Assembly (NCBI GenBank): GCA_032622095.1
Contig: CP136061.1
Coordinates: 213,682,373 to 213,746,372 of the forward strand
Reading direction: 5' to 3'
Origin: Siphonodentalium dalli
Taxonomy: Eukaryota > Mollusca > Scaphopoda > Gadilida > Siphonodentaliidae
Length of the DNA stretch: 64,000 nucleotides
Position 1 is the first letter of the stretch. The number at the start of each line of letters is the position of its first letter. Shown here in pieces: positions 44,312-57,259 of this stretch. Below the pieces are notes generated by a model that was not told the DNA's origin, did not search any database, and worked only from the letters and a program-made list of their open reading frames with translations. Both the position numbers and the translations under genes were made by a program.

Positions 44312-44659
44312 TATGAGGTAAGAAAGCCCTCATGCAGTGACAACGCATGCATGTATAGGATATTACCATAGTAAAGGCTAAAATCTGTGCAAAAATACAT
44401 TAAAAACATCATACAAAACATTACTAGAGTTCCGGGAAGGCGACATCAATTCTTTGGATAGAGCGATGCTGATAATATGTAATTAGGGGATTCTCCTTGT
44501 TGAACACATACTCACAGTTTGACTGTTGAGTACAGGTCAAAATTAGCCCAATGCTCATCTTGTGTTGCTAGGTGATACACCAGGTCATGCTAATAGTTTA
44601 TGGGTAGGTTAGATAGTAGTCACAATTGCGCTTAAGTGCAATTAACAATTTAATCCATT

Positions 44660-45945
44660 AGCACGGGCCACAGGTCGTACTGTTTGTCTGATCATCATGA
44701 AATTTGTCATGGATGATAATATTGACATTTAGATGGGAATGAGTAATTTTGGGGTTATTCGGCCAAAAAACATGGCCGCCAGCAGCCATCTTGGATTTTA
44801 CTCTTTGTATGCCTAAATTCTTTAGCACGGTCTGCCGGTCGTACCTTCAGCCTGATCAACATAAAATTTGTCATGGATATTAACAATGACATGTAGATGG
44901 GAATGAGTAATTTTGGGGTCATTCGAACCAAAAACATGGCCGCCAGCAGCCATCTTGGATTTTACTCTTTGTATGACTAAATTCTTTAGCACGGGCTACA
45001 GGTCATACTTTTAGTCTGATCATCATAAAATTTGTCAAAAATGTTAATAATGACATGTAGATGGGAACGAGTCATTTTGGGTTATTCGGTCAATAAACAT
45101 GGCCGCCAGCAGCCATCTTGGATTTTACTCTTTGTATGACTAAATCCTTTAGCACAGGCTACAGGTCGTACCTTTAGTCTGATCATCATAAAATTTGTCA
45201 TGGCTGTTGAAATTGGAATGTCGATGGGAACGAGTCATTTTGGGGTCATTCAGACAAAAAACATGGCCGCCAGTGGCCATCTTGGATTTCAAAATTTAAT
45301 CCATTAGCACGGTCCACAGGTCGTACTGTTCGTCTGATCATCATGAAACTTGTCATGGATGATAATATTGACATGTAGATGGGAACGAGTAATTTTGGGG
45401 TTATTCGGCCAAAAAACATGGCCGCCGGCAGCCATCTTGGATTTTACTCTTTGTATGACTAAATTCTTTAGAACGGGCTGCAGGTCGTACTTTCAGTCTG
45501 ATCATCATAAAATTCGTCAAGAATGTTAATAATGACATGTAGATGGGAACGAGTCATTTTGGGATCATTTGACCCAAAAACATGGCAGCCATCTTGGATT
45601 TTACTCTTTGTATGACTAAATTCTTTATCACAGGCTACAAGTCGTACTTTTAGTCTGATCATCATAAAATTTGTCAAGAATGTTAATAATGACATGTAGA
45701 TGGGAACGAGTCATTATTGGGTCATTCGGCCAAAAAACATGGCCGCCAGCAGCCATCTTGGATTTTATTCTTTGTATGACTAAATCCTTTAGCACGGGCT
45801 ACAGGTCGTACCTTTAGTCTGATCATCATTAAATTTTTCATGGCTGTTGAAATTGGAATGTAGATGAGAATGAGTCATTTTGGGGACATTCCGACAAAAA
45901 AAACTTGGCTGCCAGCGGCCATCTTGGATTTCCAAATTCAATTCT
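44660..45945 (+). repeat. ~163-bp satellite, about eight units
   Basis: Units contain ttagcacggg(c)tacaggtcgta, tctgatcatcataaaatttg, acatgtagatgggaacgagt and acatggccgccagcagccat. Unit starts recur about every 160-167 bp. Two units have a damaged atggccgcc word (near 45580 and 45904). Confidence 0.9.
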
Positions 45946-46482
45946 AAATCTTTCCATTCATTGCTCATCACACAAATTTAACTTCTTCTCAAAGTTGAGC
46001 TACAGTGTCATTGACACTTTCATTTGAGACATTAAAGAACGAAATATCTCGTTACACCATTAATCATCATTAATACATAATTTGTGTTTATGAAAGTCTG
46101 GTACAGAGCAGTTTGTTTCCAGTACATATTCATTGGAACGTAAACAATTATTCTCTGACAGAAATCATTTTAATATTGCCTTTCGTAACTGGTTTCCGCG
46201 ACTCACATATCTCTCACTGCTTAATACTTATAATTAAAACAAATGTTCTGTGTTTTGTGTCACTTCTTAATAGCATTCTGTATTCTGCTATTGAAAAGAA
46301 AAACAGTTGTAGTATACCTTAAAGGTATGAAGGCCTTTGGTGGGTATCATGTGAACATATTTCCACCTGTCAAAAACCGCTACAAACGAAATAATATTCA
46401 AATATAGACAGACTTTGTTAATATACAAATGAGAAATATCTCATAAACATTATGTTATAGTCGTAAATTTACCGACTGTTAT

Positions 46483-47015
46483 CAGGTCAGGCACATCCTG
46501 AATTCCACTATTATAGCGATATTCCACTATTATAGTGGTATTTGACCATTACTGTTTTGTTAATTTGATAAAAGAGGGATAATCCAAAATCATATTTCCC
46601 ACAGATATTATTCAAAATCAGATCGCACTAACTCGATACCATGCATATAGTTTGTCCATGATAATTATTAATCGTGACGGCACACGACAAGCAACTCAAT
46701 TAGCATGTAATTAGTTTAAATATTGTTATGAAGGATCGATTGAGTCATCCTGCTATTGTCATTTAGAACGGGATATATTAGTAATAGTATAATATTATCG
46801 AATATCAAAGCTGGCGCAAAAGATTGCACAACGAATTTTGTCGGAAGACTGTTCATTCGCTGCGATATTGATATGAGTGACATTTGGCTGTGCACTGGTA
46901 TGCGCCGTCTTCTATTCCCGACGCAAATAAAGGAAACATGAATATGTTATAGTCAAATATCACTATAATAGTGGCATTTGGCTATAGTAGTGGAATTCAG
47001 GATGTGCCTGACCTG
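46483..47015. mobile_element. 533-bp MITE with ~65-bp terminal inverted repeats
   Basis: Ends caggtcaggcacatcctgaa...ttcaggatgtgcctgacctg in inverted orientation, each followed by ccactattatagtgg-type dyads. AT-rich, no ORF. TSD not clear. Confidence 0.8.
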
Positions 47016-48078
47016 GTTATGTAAACAAAGCATAAAAAGTTACTTTCCTGGTGTTTCTTTATATTATGATGGTAAACATAAAGAGCGTTCTTTGTTGCAC
47101 AATTCCTTATTTGGAAATAATAAAGAGCGTTTATACCATTTGTGTGTGATTAGCCAGTAGCATTATGCTGCCTTCTATAACACAATCACTCTTGTTTAGG
47201 TAAAATTTAGTAGGTCTTTATGTAAGCATGATGTTTAAGGGATAGTGATCGTATATTTGAACCAAAATGTATGCGTTTTAATATTTATCTGTTTACGGTG
47301 TTTGGAACAAATATTTTCGACAACTAAACCCTCTCGTCCCTTTAATATAATTAATATAACATCCCTCATCCAATAATCTCCAAATTGCATATCTAATCTA
47401 CACGTCACACCGCCCCTCATCATTTGCCAATTGTACACCCTTTTTTGCTGCTTCTGCTGCAACTGCTCAATTTCTTTAAAAATTATTGAAAAAATGGCCC
47501 TCCGGCCTGCGACATTTACCTCGGATTTTTTTTTTTTCGATCATCGGTCCACACCAAAATTGAGCACACGTCCCTATATAATATACCTATTTAAACCGAG
47601 TATACACGGTGGTGTAATAGAACAACCATTAATTTAACCGTAACCATAGCATATTTCCACGTATACGTGTACGTTTTCACGACAAATCCCCGCTGATCTG
47701 TTATTAATGAACCAAACAATTAAATGTCAACACACTTTGGCCCGCCAATGCTACAGTGTATAAACGTAACGGGGCAAATATGCATATTATATAGACAGCT
47801 AACGAGAACATTCATCACCAACAATCTGCTCACCCCTTTCAGTCCATACGATAGAAACTAAACGATTTGTTACTTCTAATTACCCGTACTTAATTACACT
47901 ACTTGCGTGTTAATAAACTACGACCCCCCCCCCCCAATCACAACTAAAGTTGAAACATGGGATTTAGAACATTAATATTCACTCTTACACAGTTCCACAT
48001 TCAAGGTGTGTCTTGTGTAATCGTACGTCAGTTGTAACGTTGTGAAACCGCAACCGAACTGAATTATTCTATTGCTAA
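47016..48078. other. Non-coding, no gene seen
   Basis: A direct repeat 'aaagagcgtt' near 47080 and 47122, and homopolymer runs (T9 at 47528, C10 at 47925). Nothing else supportable. Confidence 0.4.
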
Positions 48079-48213
48079 ATAGTTCATGGGTGACCTGATG
48101 CATGCATCTTAGTTTTCTTGTATTATGATGGCATGGCGAACATTCCAAATGCATTGGCAGATCATGTGATACAAGAAAACTAAGATGCATGCATCAGGTC
48201 GGCCGTGAACTAT
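48079..48213. mobile_element. Hairpin (palindromic MITE-like), 135 bp
   Basis: Arms of about 45 bp: tgatgcatgcatcttagttt and its complement, with outer ends atagttcatgggt / ggccgtgaactat; loop about 45 bp. Confidence 0.85.
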
Positions 48214-48514
48214 CTACCATAGAATTGTTGTAGCTATCGATTATACATTTTGGAACACCTGTCTGTATGTATGTGTGTATGCATGAATGCATGTGTGTAT
48301 GTGTTATAGACTCTAACACTGCTCGACTGATCTGACTCGGATTTGGTATTTAACGTGTCAACTTGACCTCGCTCATAGGCATGTTTCTGGACCTTGACCG
48401 ATCCGACTAAAAAATTGTGTGTAGGACTACTTCGATCCCGGGAGCAATATGGACGGGTCCAATTTCACGTGGGACCATGTTCTCGAACGTGCTGATGTAG
48501 GCATGTTTCTGGAC

Positions 48515-48860
48515 TATTTGGACGGGTCAAATCTTGATCCCGACCTGACTTTGACATTCAAAAAGATCAATTCAAGGTCAAATCTGGTAAAACGGAAGTA
48601 TTTCAACGAAATATAATACCTACTGTTACTTTTGTCCCAGGAGTGTTTCGGGTGGGTCAAATTATGACCCTGACCTGATCTTGACATTCAAAATTGTCAA
48701 TTCAAGGTCAAATCGGGTAAAGCCGGGCGGATTTCGACGGGTATTTTTGTCGTGACTTTTGTCCGGGGAGTGTTTTGGACGGGTCAAATCGTGACCCGAC
48801 ATGACGTTCACCTTTAAAATGGTCAATTCAAGGTTAAATCGCGCAATTCTCCGAAAATCA
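48515..48860 (+). repeat. ~125-bp tandem repeat (three units)
   Basis: Each has 'gga/gtgggtcaaat.(t)gaccc.gac.tga', then '(c)ttgacattcaaaa', then 'gtcaattcaaggtcaaatc'. Starts near 48517, 48650 and 48777. Confidence 0.8.
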
Positions 48861-48899
48861 GAGGGGAACATCCCGGACGAAGTAGGGTCCACCAGCTAC

Positions 48900-50450
48900 T
48901 ATTATATATTTCTAGATTTAGTTACAAACTAAATACCTGTATATTGTACAAAGAAATGTTTGACAAATATATCTGTATCAATATTACCATACGGGTCATT
49001 AAAATAGATACGACGAAACAAATTTTGAAGGGTGCATGGTATCAGGTAAATTTTTATATTTCAAATGATGACAGGAATGCGGAAAGTTGAAGTACCTACG
49101 TAATACTGACTATCCGAATGAAGAGATATACATGTATATAAAAACCAAAATAGAAGATGACTGCTGGCGACAATGTTTTCCAAAAAAATTCAAAGCATTC
49201 GATAGCTCCCATCTAGTTGTCAGCCCGAAGATCAATATAAAGTGTGGTGACTATCAGATGAGGGATATGACTGTACAGTTGCTAAACAATTCAGTCACGC
49301 AAAAGAGGATCAAACAGTAAGATACCAAATTGCTGCCTGTGGTAATGTTTTTTAACGAAATTCGGGAAAATTAGATTACTCTCACCCTGGTTATCCAGAA
49401 GATCATTGTGGAATCTGGTGACGATCGGACAAGGGGTGTCGTCTGTAGGATCAACCAAATTATTTAGCCATAAAAATAGTAAAATTCCAGATCACCGCTG
49501 GCAGTGATGTCTTCACAAGGACAGCTTGAGAACAAAACATGGCTCACATCTAGCGGTGACCCAAACTATCCACGTGAGAAAAAGTTCTCCAATAAAAGCT
49601 GGCTGCAGGGTGCGCCAATTGATTCAAATTCGAAAGTTAACAGGGTGTACTGCTTGTGGCCATGTTTTCCCCGCATATTTGATAGACTTATGGACAAAAC
49701 CACTGAATCCGTTGAATCAATATACATGTATACATGGATTAATTTATATGCATTGTTATACACAGTACTGGTATATAAAGGTACTGAAAATAACAATATT
49801 ACTAGTATACACAAAATAAACCATATATCATGGCTATCGGTTCTAATATCCGAATATGACAGCTGATAACTTGGTGTGAATTGAAGAGTGTTGGTGTCTC
49901 AAGCATATCTAACCCTCCACGTTAGAAACATGCCATTAAATGTCATAAGTATAATCTAGCTTGAGGACAGAAGTTATCCATAAAACCCCCCTTAATTCAA
50001 CCAGGTCCTCGCGCGATGTATGGTCGATCACATGATGATCTAGGGGGGATTAGAATTGTTGTATAAAAACAGCACTGCATGTAAATATAAAATAAAATAG
50101 TGCTACATCTTATTACAGATTATTGCCATATATAATCAGTGACTATACAGACAGTCTGACAAAATAAAGTTTCAGTGACACTCTATCCGAAGAGGGGAAT
50201 AATTCCATCTGTTACAGTCAATGGAGCAATTATGAATCTGGAAAGGTGAAATTTCTAACTAATACTAGATATCGACATGACGCGATAACATATAACGTAA
50301 ATGTAATATGGCCGCTGGCGACCATTTTTTCCTATAAAATAAAAAAAATATTTGATAGCTCTCATCTGATAGATCAATATCAAGATAAATATCAAGTTTA
50401 GTGATGATCGGATGAGTGAAGTGGACTGTGCTAAACGGTTTAGTAATGCT
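48900..50450. other. Non-coding with diverged dispersed repeats
   Basis: Related blocks at 49160-49290 and 50310-50430 ('ctggcgac.at.ttttcc', 'gatagctc.catct', 'gatcaatat'). No gene supported. Confidence 0.45.
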
Positions 50451-50750
50451 TAAAAAGATTTTTACCTTAATATTTTTATGTTCACTTTATAAACTTCACT
50501 GAGTCATCTTTGTCATGTATTGAGTTTGATATCTTTTGTTAACAGTTTATAAATCATGTATGTCTCATGTTTGTTATTTTAATTTATGTGTTTATTATCA
50601 TTAAATAAAGTTGCATTCCTTAAAAAGATTCTTACCTCAATGTTTTTATGTTCACTTTATAAAATCCACTGAGTCATCTTTGTCATGTATTGAATTTGAT
50701 ATCTTTTGTTAATAGTTTATAAATTATGTATGTCTCGTGTTCGTTATTAT
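50451..50750 (+). repeat. ~168-bp tandem duplication
   Basis: Blocks starting cttaaaaagatt at 50450 and 50619, each with 'tttttatgttcactttataa' and 'gagtcatctttgtcatgtat'. Confidence 0.88.
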
Positions 50751-52180
50751 ATTATATACACTTTATAGTGTGTTTCAGAACGAAAACAAAATGAATAAAA
50801 TCAACAAATTTGTAAATTTAAAAACAATTCAAACGTTGTTGTATTCCATGTCTCAGCCCGGACATATACACCAAATTTCAATAATATTCATTGAGAAACA
50901 ACGGACCAAACGCCATATAACACCCCGTATGCATCTTTTATTCCGAGTTGGCCTTTTATTCCGAGTTGGCACTCGCCGATTGGGGCGAGTTAGCCATGAG
51001 GCGAGTACACCGATTCCGACACCTTTTCTATTTGCAGCAGGTTAAGTTTACGCGTAATTTAATTCACAAAGTTCCCCAATTGGTATCGTAAATAGAGCGA
51101 CCTTATTTGACAGAGAATGCCTCTGTTATTGATTATAAAGTTGCTATACATTAAAAACGACAATTCACATGCTCGTTCAAGCGCAGTAGTCTATTTTCCC
51201 CATGTTGAAGGACATCCACAAATACTAAATAACGCTAACTTACTGCCGAATGTTTTACACGACAACTGTTAACATATTTGGGCTGAATTCATCTGACGCG
51301 GTATTATTCCTCAAAATAAACAACAAAACCATCGTTACTTGGAAATGTAGTTTGGGCTAACATTTACATAAATCCTCCATATCATTATTCCGACACACAC
51401 GTCAGATGAAAAAGTCACATGAAGTAACCGGCCAAATTGGCCGAAACAAGTGCTTTTGAGAGACATACAGTGCGTTGTCGATTCTAATGAGTTTACTGCC
51501 CAACTGTCAGGTCACGTGACGACTTTGAGAATATGCTATTATAGGAGATACCCTCTGTTATTGTTTTTTCACATTCTAGAAAATTCTTGTTTCCTAGAGG
51601 TAATCTGGATATGTATTATTGGATATGTTGAAATATATATGGCCAAGGCACTAAACGATTTCTGATAATTTGTTTACAGGGATACACCAAATATTTTAAA
51701 TGTGTAGTTAGCGAAAAGTTTAACGAATATTCGAGATGATTTAATCAATTTTACCATTGAAATAACAATGGACCATTAGGCGGGATAAAGAGCGGGAGTC
51801 AGCCTGTAGGGTTCACCGTATGTAGCGATTGCGCCATTTTGTTAGGGTTTGGACCTTATTCGTTTAGGAGACGTGGGCGGCATTTTTGCAGCCCCTACCA
51901 CTCAATATCCCCTGAGACGTAGTGTGAAACACTTAGAAGTGGGAGGGGTTTAGAGATATTAAAAGGCACGTCCTGTACCCCAAGTCAGACGTCATATTTG
52001 ATGGTTGAAGATTCAGACAATGATTAAATTTCAATAAACTTAATCAAAATGTTATTCACGTCTTTTGTTATATTTTCATATTTGGGTGGGAGAGAAGATG
52101 GGTGAGAGCGAGTGAAACGATATTTATTGATAAAAGGTACATTAAGATCTGGAAAATTTGAAGTTTAAAATAGGTAAAGT
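50751..52180. other. Non-coding; possible promoter/poly(A) remnant
   Basis: 51940-52050 has gatattaaaaggca followed about 80 bp later by aataaac, which could be an old LTR or promoter; not enough to call. A direct repeat ttttattccgagttggc occurs at 50937 and 50954. Confidence 0.35.
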
Positions 52181-52189
52181 TTTATTCTT

Positions 52190-52450
52190 GAACAATTTAA
52201 AGATCTAAAAAAAATTGAAATATTGGGAGTTTTTGTGCTTTTTTTTAAAGTTTTTTGAAAAATGTGAAATTTTTGAACATTTTAAATTATTTTTCAATTT
52301 TAGGAACAAATTAGGTTTTTTGAAGTTTTTCATGTTTTTATTTCATTTAGGAATTTTTTTTAAGTTTTTCATAAATTTTTAAAGTTCTTCATTTTTTTTT
52401 TTCATTTTTGAAAATTTTCAAATTTTTTTAAGTTTTAACATTTTTTTTCT
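52190..52450. repeat. T-rich simple sequence
   Basis: Degenerate (tttttgaaa/tttttaagttttt) tract. Confidence 0.8.
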
Positions 52451-52454
52451 CTGC

Positions 52455-52860
52455 GAGTGCCGTGTGTAACTTTAACATTCATCCACAGTGTGTGTCGTGT
52501 GTCACTTTAACATTCATACACAGCGAGTGTGGAGTGTGCCTTTATATTTAGTTTATGGGTACCGAGTGTCCCTTTAACATTATACTTTGACATTCACGCA
52601 CTGTGTGCACATTGTGTCACTTTAATATTCACACAGAATGTATTGTGTCCCTTTAATATGCACACCCCTTTGATAGCTGAGTGTGTCTTTAAATTGACTT
52701 TATGAGTACCGAGTGTCCCTTTAACATTCACGGGCACATTGTCTCACTTTAATATTCACACATAATGTATTGTGTCCCTTTAATATTGATAACACTTTGA
52801 TTACCGAGTATACCTTTAATATGCGGTAATACACTTATTAGGAATATAATTGAGATAACA
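52455..52860. repeat. 'gtgtc.ctttaa(c/t)attcac' minisatellite
   Basis: About eight degenerate units of 40-55 bp. Confidence 0.75.
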
Positions 52861-52869
52861 CATATTAGG

Positions 52870-53260
52870 AATATAATTGTGGGACGAGGTTCCCCCTGTT
52901 AATGAAGATCCTCAAATATACTTCGCACCTGACGAACAGTATACAACGCTTACTTTGATGACGGAAGAAAACGATTGCCCATTGTATCGTTCTCAAGGGT
53001 CCGAAAGTGTATACAACCATTCTCAAGGAGCCACACCCACGCCCGTGAAGTATACATCCATACTGAATGACCCCCACACATGTGACGTATACAAAGACCC
53101 ACACCACACGTGTATACATACTCAAGCACCCACGCATCGTTACGTCATACGGTGCGGGGAGCGTGGTACTTTCCTTTGATCTCCTTTGATCTCGGCGCTG
53201 AAGTATAATAACAATAGAATAACAATTCTATTGTTTTGTGCCATACCCCCAACTATGCAG
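52870..53260. other. Higher-GC segment of unknown nature
   Basis: Open for 100 codons at 52877-53179 (+) without an ATG start and with internal words repeated (gtatacaac, tctcaagg). No domain recognised; not called a gene. Confidence 0.3.
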
Positions 53261-53282
53261 CACCTTACCGTTCTCGAAAATT

Positions 53283-54345
53283 GTCCATACCCCAGTTATC
53301 CCGGGTGAGGGGTGATGTTTCTATCGCGTATTTTGGGCGGGCCACCCATTCATGCCGTCAAATTCGCCGAAATCCGTCCCGTTCTCGAAAATGGTCCATA
53401 CCCTATTTTCACCCGTCCGGATGGTTCCCCCGGGGTGGTGGTGTTTATATGGGGTATTTGTGGGCGGGCCCCACCCATGCCCTCAAGACATATTTTTGAG
53501 TTCCAAAAGTCATGTTCGTCCATGATATTAGATAATATCTAATCGCAATGCAACAAACCGTGCATTCGTCGTGATTTCTCAAAGCGCACGGGTTATTCGT
53601 CTGATTAGGAGATTAGATAGCGACAACAGGTCGCGTGACCGGACAATGCATTGACAAGTAGCGATAATAAAGAGACAGACCACGCCTCCTATCCTTGCAA
53701 TTGGACAAGTGTGGCCCACAGGTAGCGCAATCGACCAAATCTATGTCGTCCCAGTGGTGGAGAAAAACTTGGTTTAAAAACTAGGGTCCGAATCGGCATC
53801 TCCAGTTTAGACCTAGTTTAAACTACCAGTTTAAACTGGGTTTTAGTAGTAAAACCAAGTTTTTCTCCACCGCTGGGACGACATATATTTGGTCGATTGC
53901 GTTACCTGTGGGCCACACTTGTCCAATTGCAAGAATAGGAGGCGTGGTCTGTCTGTTTATTATCGCTACTTGTCAATTCATTGTCCGGTCACGCGACCTG
54001 TTGTCGCTATATAATCTCCCAATCAGGGGAATAACCCGTGCGCTTTGAGAAATCACGACGAATGCACAGTCTGTTGTATAACGGTTAGATATTATCTAAT
54101 ATCATGGACGAACGTGACTTTTGGAACTCAAAAATATCTTTTGAGGGCATGGGTGGGGCCCCGCCACAAATACCCCATAGAAACACCACCACCCCGGGGG
54201 TACCATCCGGACGGGTGAAAATGGGGTATGGACCATTTTTGAGAACGGGAAGGATTTCGGCGAATTTGACGGCATGAATGGGTGGCTCGCCCATAATACC
54301 CGATAGAAACATCACCCCTCACCCCGGAATAACAGGGGTATGGAC
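53283..54345. repeat. 1.06-kb palindrome
   Basis: Left arm 53283-53775 and right arm 53851-54345 are inverted copies with few changes (e.g. ggtcgcgtgaccggacaatg with its complement near 53980). The 75-bp centre carries agtttaaactgggttttag-type words. The outer ends are GC-rich minisatellite units. Confidence 0.9.
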
Positions 54346-55530
54346 GGTAAGGATTTAGGCTAATTAATTTGGCAGCAGGAGTGGGTGGCACGATCAAAAT
54401 ACACCATAGAACCACCCCTACCCACCCATCATCGGGGGGGGGGTCCCACCAGAGGAGGTGGAAATTGGGTATGCCCAAATACCGAATAGAAACACCCCAA
54501 CCCTCACCCCGGGGAAGGGTACCTCAAATAACGCATATAAACACCCCACCCATCACATCCGGGCGGGGTGGGGTGGGTTACCACCCGAGGGGTGAAGATG
54601 GGATATGAACCATGTTCGAGAACAGTAAGGATTTCGGCCAATTTGACGACATGGGTGTGTGGCCCGCTCCAAATATCCCATATAGACACCCTACACTCAT
54701 CCCTGGCGGGTACCACCCTGCTGGGGTGAAAATGGGGTATGGAGCATTTTATTCATTATTCGCAAAAACATGCCTCTGTTGGTCAATATTACGGCATGTG
54801 TATGTGGCCCATAGAATGGGGTATGGACCGTTATCGAGTACGGTAAGGATTTCGGCCAATATGACGTCATTGGTGGGCGGCCCGCCCTCAAATATAGTCA
54901 TAGAAACACCCCCACCCTTACCGCGGGTGGTTCTACCCGAGCGGGTGAAAATGGGGTCCGGGTGGGGGTGGGGTGTTTCTATGGGGGGCATTTGGGATGT
55001 GCCACCCACCGTTCTCGAAAATGGTCCATACCCCATTTCACCCCCTCGGGTGGTACCTCCGGGTGAGGGTGTTTCTAGGGGGTAGTTGGAGCGGGCTACC
55101 CACACTGCTGACGTCAAGTGACCGAAATCCTTACCGTTCTGGAAAATGGTCCATACCCCATTTTCACCTCCTGGGGTGGTTCCCCCAGCGTTCAGGGGTG
55201 GGCTGTTTCTATGGGACATTTGAGCGGGCCATCCATCCATGCTGTCAATTTGGCCGAAATCCTTACCAGTCTCGAAAATGGTCCATATCCCACGTTCACC
55301 CCCTCGGTGGTACCCCCCCCCCCCGGATGTGAGTGGTGGGGTGTTTCTATGGGTTATTTTGGGCGAGCCACCCACCCATACTATCAAATTGGCCGAAATC
55401 TTTACAGTTCCCCAAAATAGTCCATACTCCACCCCCTCAGGGTGGCCGTTACCCTCCCCCGGGTGAAGGCTGGGTGTCTCTGATGGGTATTTTGGCGGGC
55501 CACCAACCCATGAATCAAAATTGACCGAAA
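54346..55530. repeat. GC-rich minisatellite, 110-135-bp units in both orientations
   Basis: Units contain 'ctcgaaaatggtccatacccc', 'ggtggggtgtttctatgggg' and 'gccgaaatccttaccgttct'. Orientation is minus-like at 54346-54900 and plus at 54960-55530, so the array changes direction near 54930. Related units lie in the palindrome arms (53283-53480, 54130-54345). Long open frames here, up to 338 codons on the minus strand, are by-products of the repeat. Confidence 0.85.
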
Positions 55531-55879
55531 GAGACCTTTTTGTGAATAAGGAATCAGTTTCAAAAGTCATGTTCGTGTCTAACGTGTCAATCTGATCAGT
55601 CCGATCCCGCCATGCTCTCAGCCGCCAAATCGACATCCGAACGAGCGAATTGCAAACAGACATATATAGCAAGAAATCATCCATCACACTGGCACATATT
55701 TTGTTAGAATTTATCTCATAAGTACCGACATCGCCTCCCCGAATTCCACTAAGACTCTCCTGCATCTACATTGAGTGACAAACGCCCGCGTATAAACGCC
55801 TCCCCCAATTCAAAATAAACACTCCCATATTCACGAAGAAACAACATCAATATTGGGCGAAAAATATCGGCCGAATAAT

Positions 55880-56370
55880 TAAACCCAAAAAACTAGGTTT
55901 TAGTCAAACCTGGGGTAGGGTGGTTTAACTTTGAATTTTTTTCAAAGTATATTTAAAGGTGTATGTTCTAGGCGAGACGTATGGTACGTATAAATCATAT
56001 ACACCTAAGCTTATACTGATGATTATATAGCCAATTCACCACAAACAATTAGTAATATTACCATAACTTTATCACGTTAATAAAACCTAGTTTCAACTTA
56101 AACTGAGTTTATCACAAAACTTGGTTTAAGTACGCTAAAACCCAGTTTTACTCACATAAACCTGGTTTAACTACTGTAAAACCAAGTTCAAACCCTACTT
56201 AAACCTAGTTTAAACTGGAGTTAAACCTGGTCTAGAATAAAACCTAGTCTAAACCAGAGATGCCGATTCGGACCTAGTAGTTTAAACTAGGTATAAACTG
56301 GAGATGCCGATTCGGACCACATTGTTAAACCTACATTGTTAAACCTACATTAGGTTTAAACCTGTTTTAA
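55880..56370. repeat. AAACC(T/C)(A/G)GTTTaaact short-repeat cluster
   Basis: More than a dozen variants of aaacctagtttaaact / aaaacccagtttta, plus two copies of agatgccgattcggac (56258 and 56300). The same words form the centre of the 53.3-54.3-kb palindrome. Confidence 0.85.
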
Positions 56371-57259
56371 ACCTACATTTGAACCAGCCAAACCGACCAA
56401 CCCGATGCTGTAGGTGGGTTTCGTCCAGTTGCCAGCTAATTGACAACTCTATTCGGTGATAGGAACATGCAGTCAAACTACCCTGTTACCAATCGGACCA
56501 AAATGCAGGCCGATGTAATGCTTATTGGCACGCCACAAATTATCGCGAACGGGTGCACGCTCAGGGGATTATTCATTGAGAAAAAACTATCGCTCATGAA
56601 CCACTAATCCGATCTAATTCTGGGTTTAAATTAATCTAACACAGAGCCTGTCTCTCAACACGAGTTCCACGCGCTGTTCATCACTTTGTTTCTGATAAAT
56701 ATTCTGCAAGATGCTTTACCCGAAAAGACACACATTTTGTGTATTTACATGCGTATCTGTTTATATAAGAGTATAGGATCTGTCTATCTATCTGTATGTC
56801 CGTCTGTCTGTTCGCAACTTTTCTCCCAGACCCCTCGACCGATTTCAACCAAATTAGGTGTGGTGACTCGGTGTAATCAGGCGGATGGTATAACGGCGTA
56901 GGTTTTCAAAAAATTTGATTTTAAAATAATAAAAAAAATATTATTAAAAAAAGAAGATAAATATAGTCATTAAATTGAGTAAGGAGTTGAATCTAAGAAG
57001 AAACAGAATTAAACATTTTAATTTTTGTTTTGTTTTATATTAAATTAATTAAAAACAATAATGCAGTTACACATAAGACTCGCTGTGCACTGTGTAATTG
57101 GCATGCAATTAGATAATGTGCTGTGTCCTCTACGCCACCACAGGTATACACTGTTGATCGGAAACGAAGTTAGAATATCCGTGGAATTCATATTGGTACA
57201 ATTTAAACTGAGGCGGGCATTCATAATTTGCGCGTCACGCGTGTGAGCGTGATATGATC
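56371..57259. other. Non-coding; one dispersed-repeat remnant
   Basis: 56770-56890 (tctgtatgtccgtctgtctg ... gaccgatttcaaccaaatta) is a dispersed repeat related to 31640-31740. No gene. Confidence 0.45.

Larger units (their letters stand above)
43295..46020 (+). mobile_element. Repeat-carrying non-autonomous element with internal satellite
   Basis: The start (tagctcaactttactttgta, gtttgagcta) and end (ctcaaagttgagctacagtg, gtcattgacactttcatt) share an agctcaacttt/aaagttgagct dyad. Inside are a 20-bp palindromic array, a hairpin MITE and about eight satellite units. A similar 3' tail occurs near 32300. No ORF. Class uncertain. Confidence 0.55.

Noticed and set aside
52877-53179. 100-codon ORF in a higher-GC segment
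   Set aside because: Starts without ATG and contains internal sequence repeats; no recognisable domain.
54749-55765. 338-codon open frame on the minus strand
   Set aside because: It runs through the GC-rich minisatellite; the W-T-I-F/G-K-D-F-G repeats come from the DNA repeat, parallel frames on the other strand are open too, and there is no domain.
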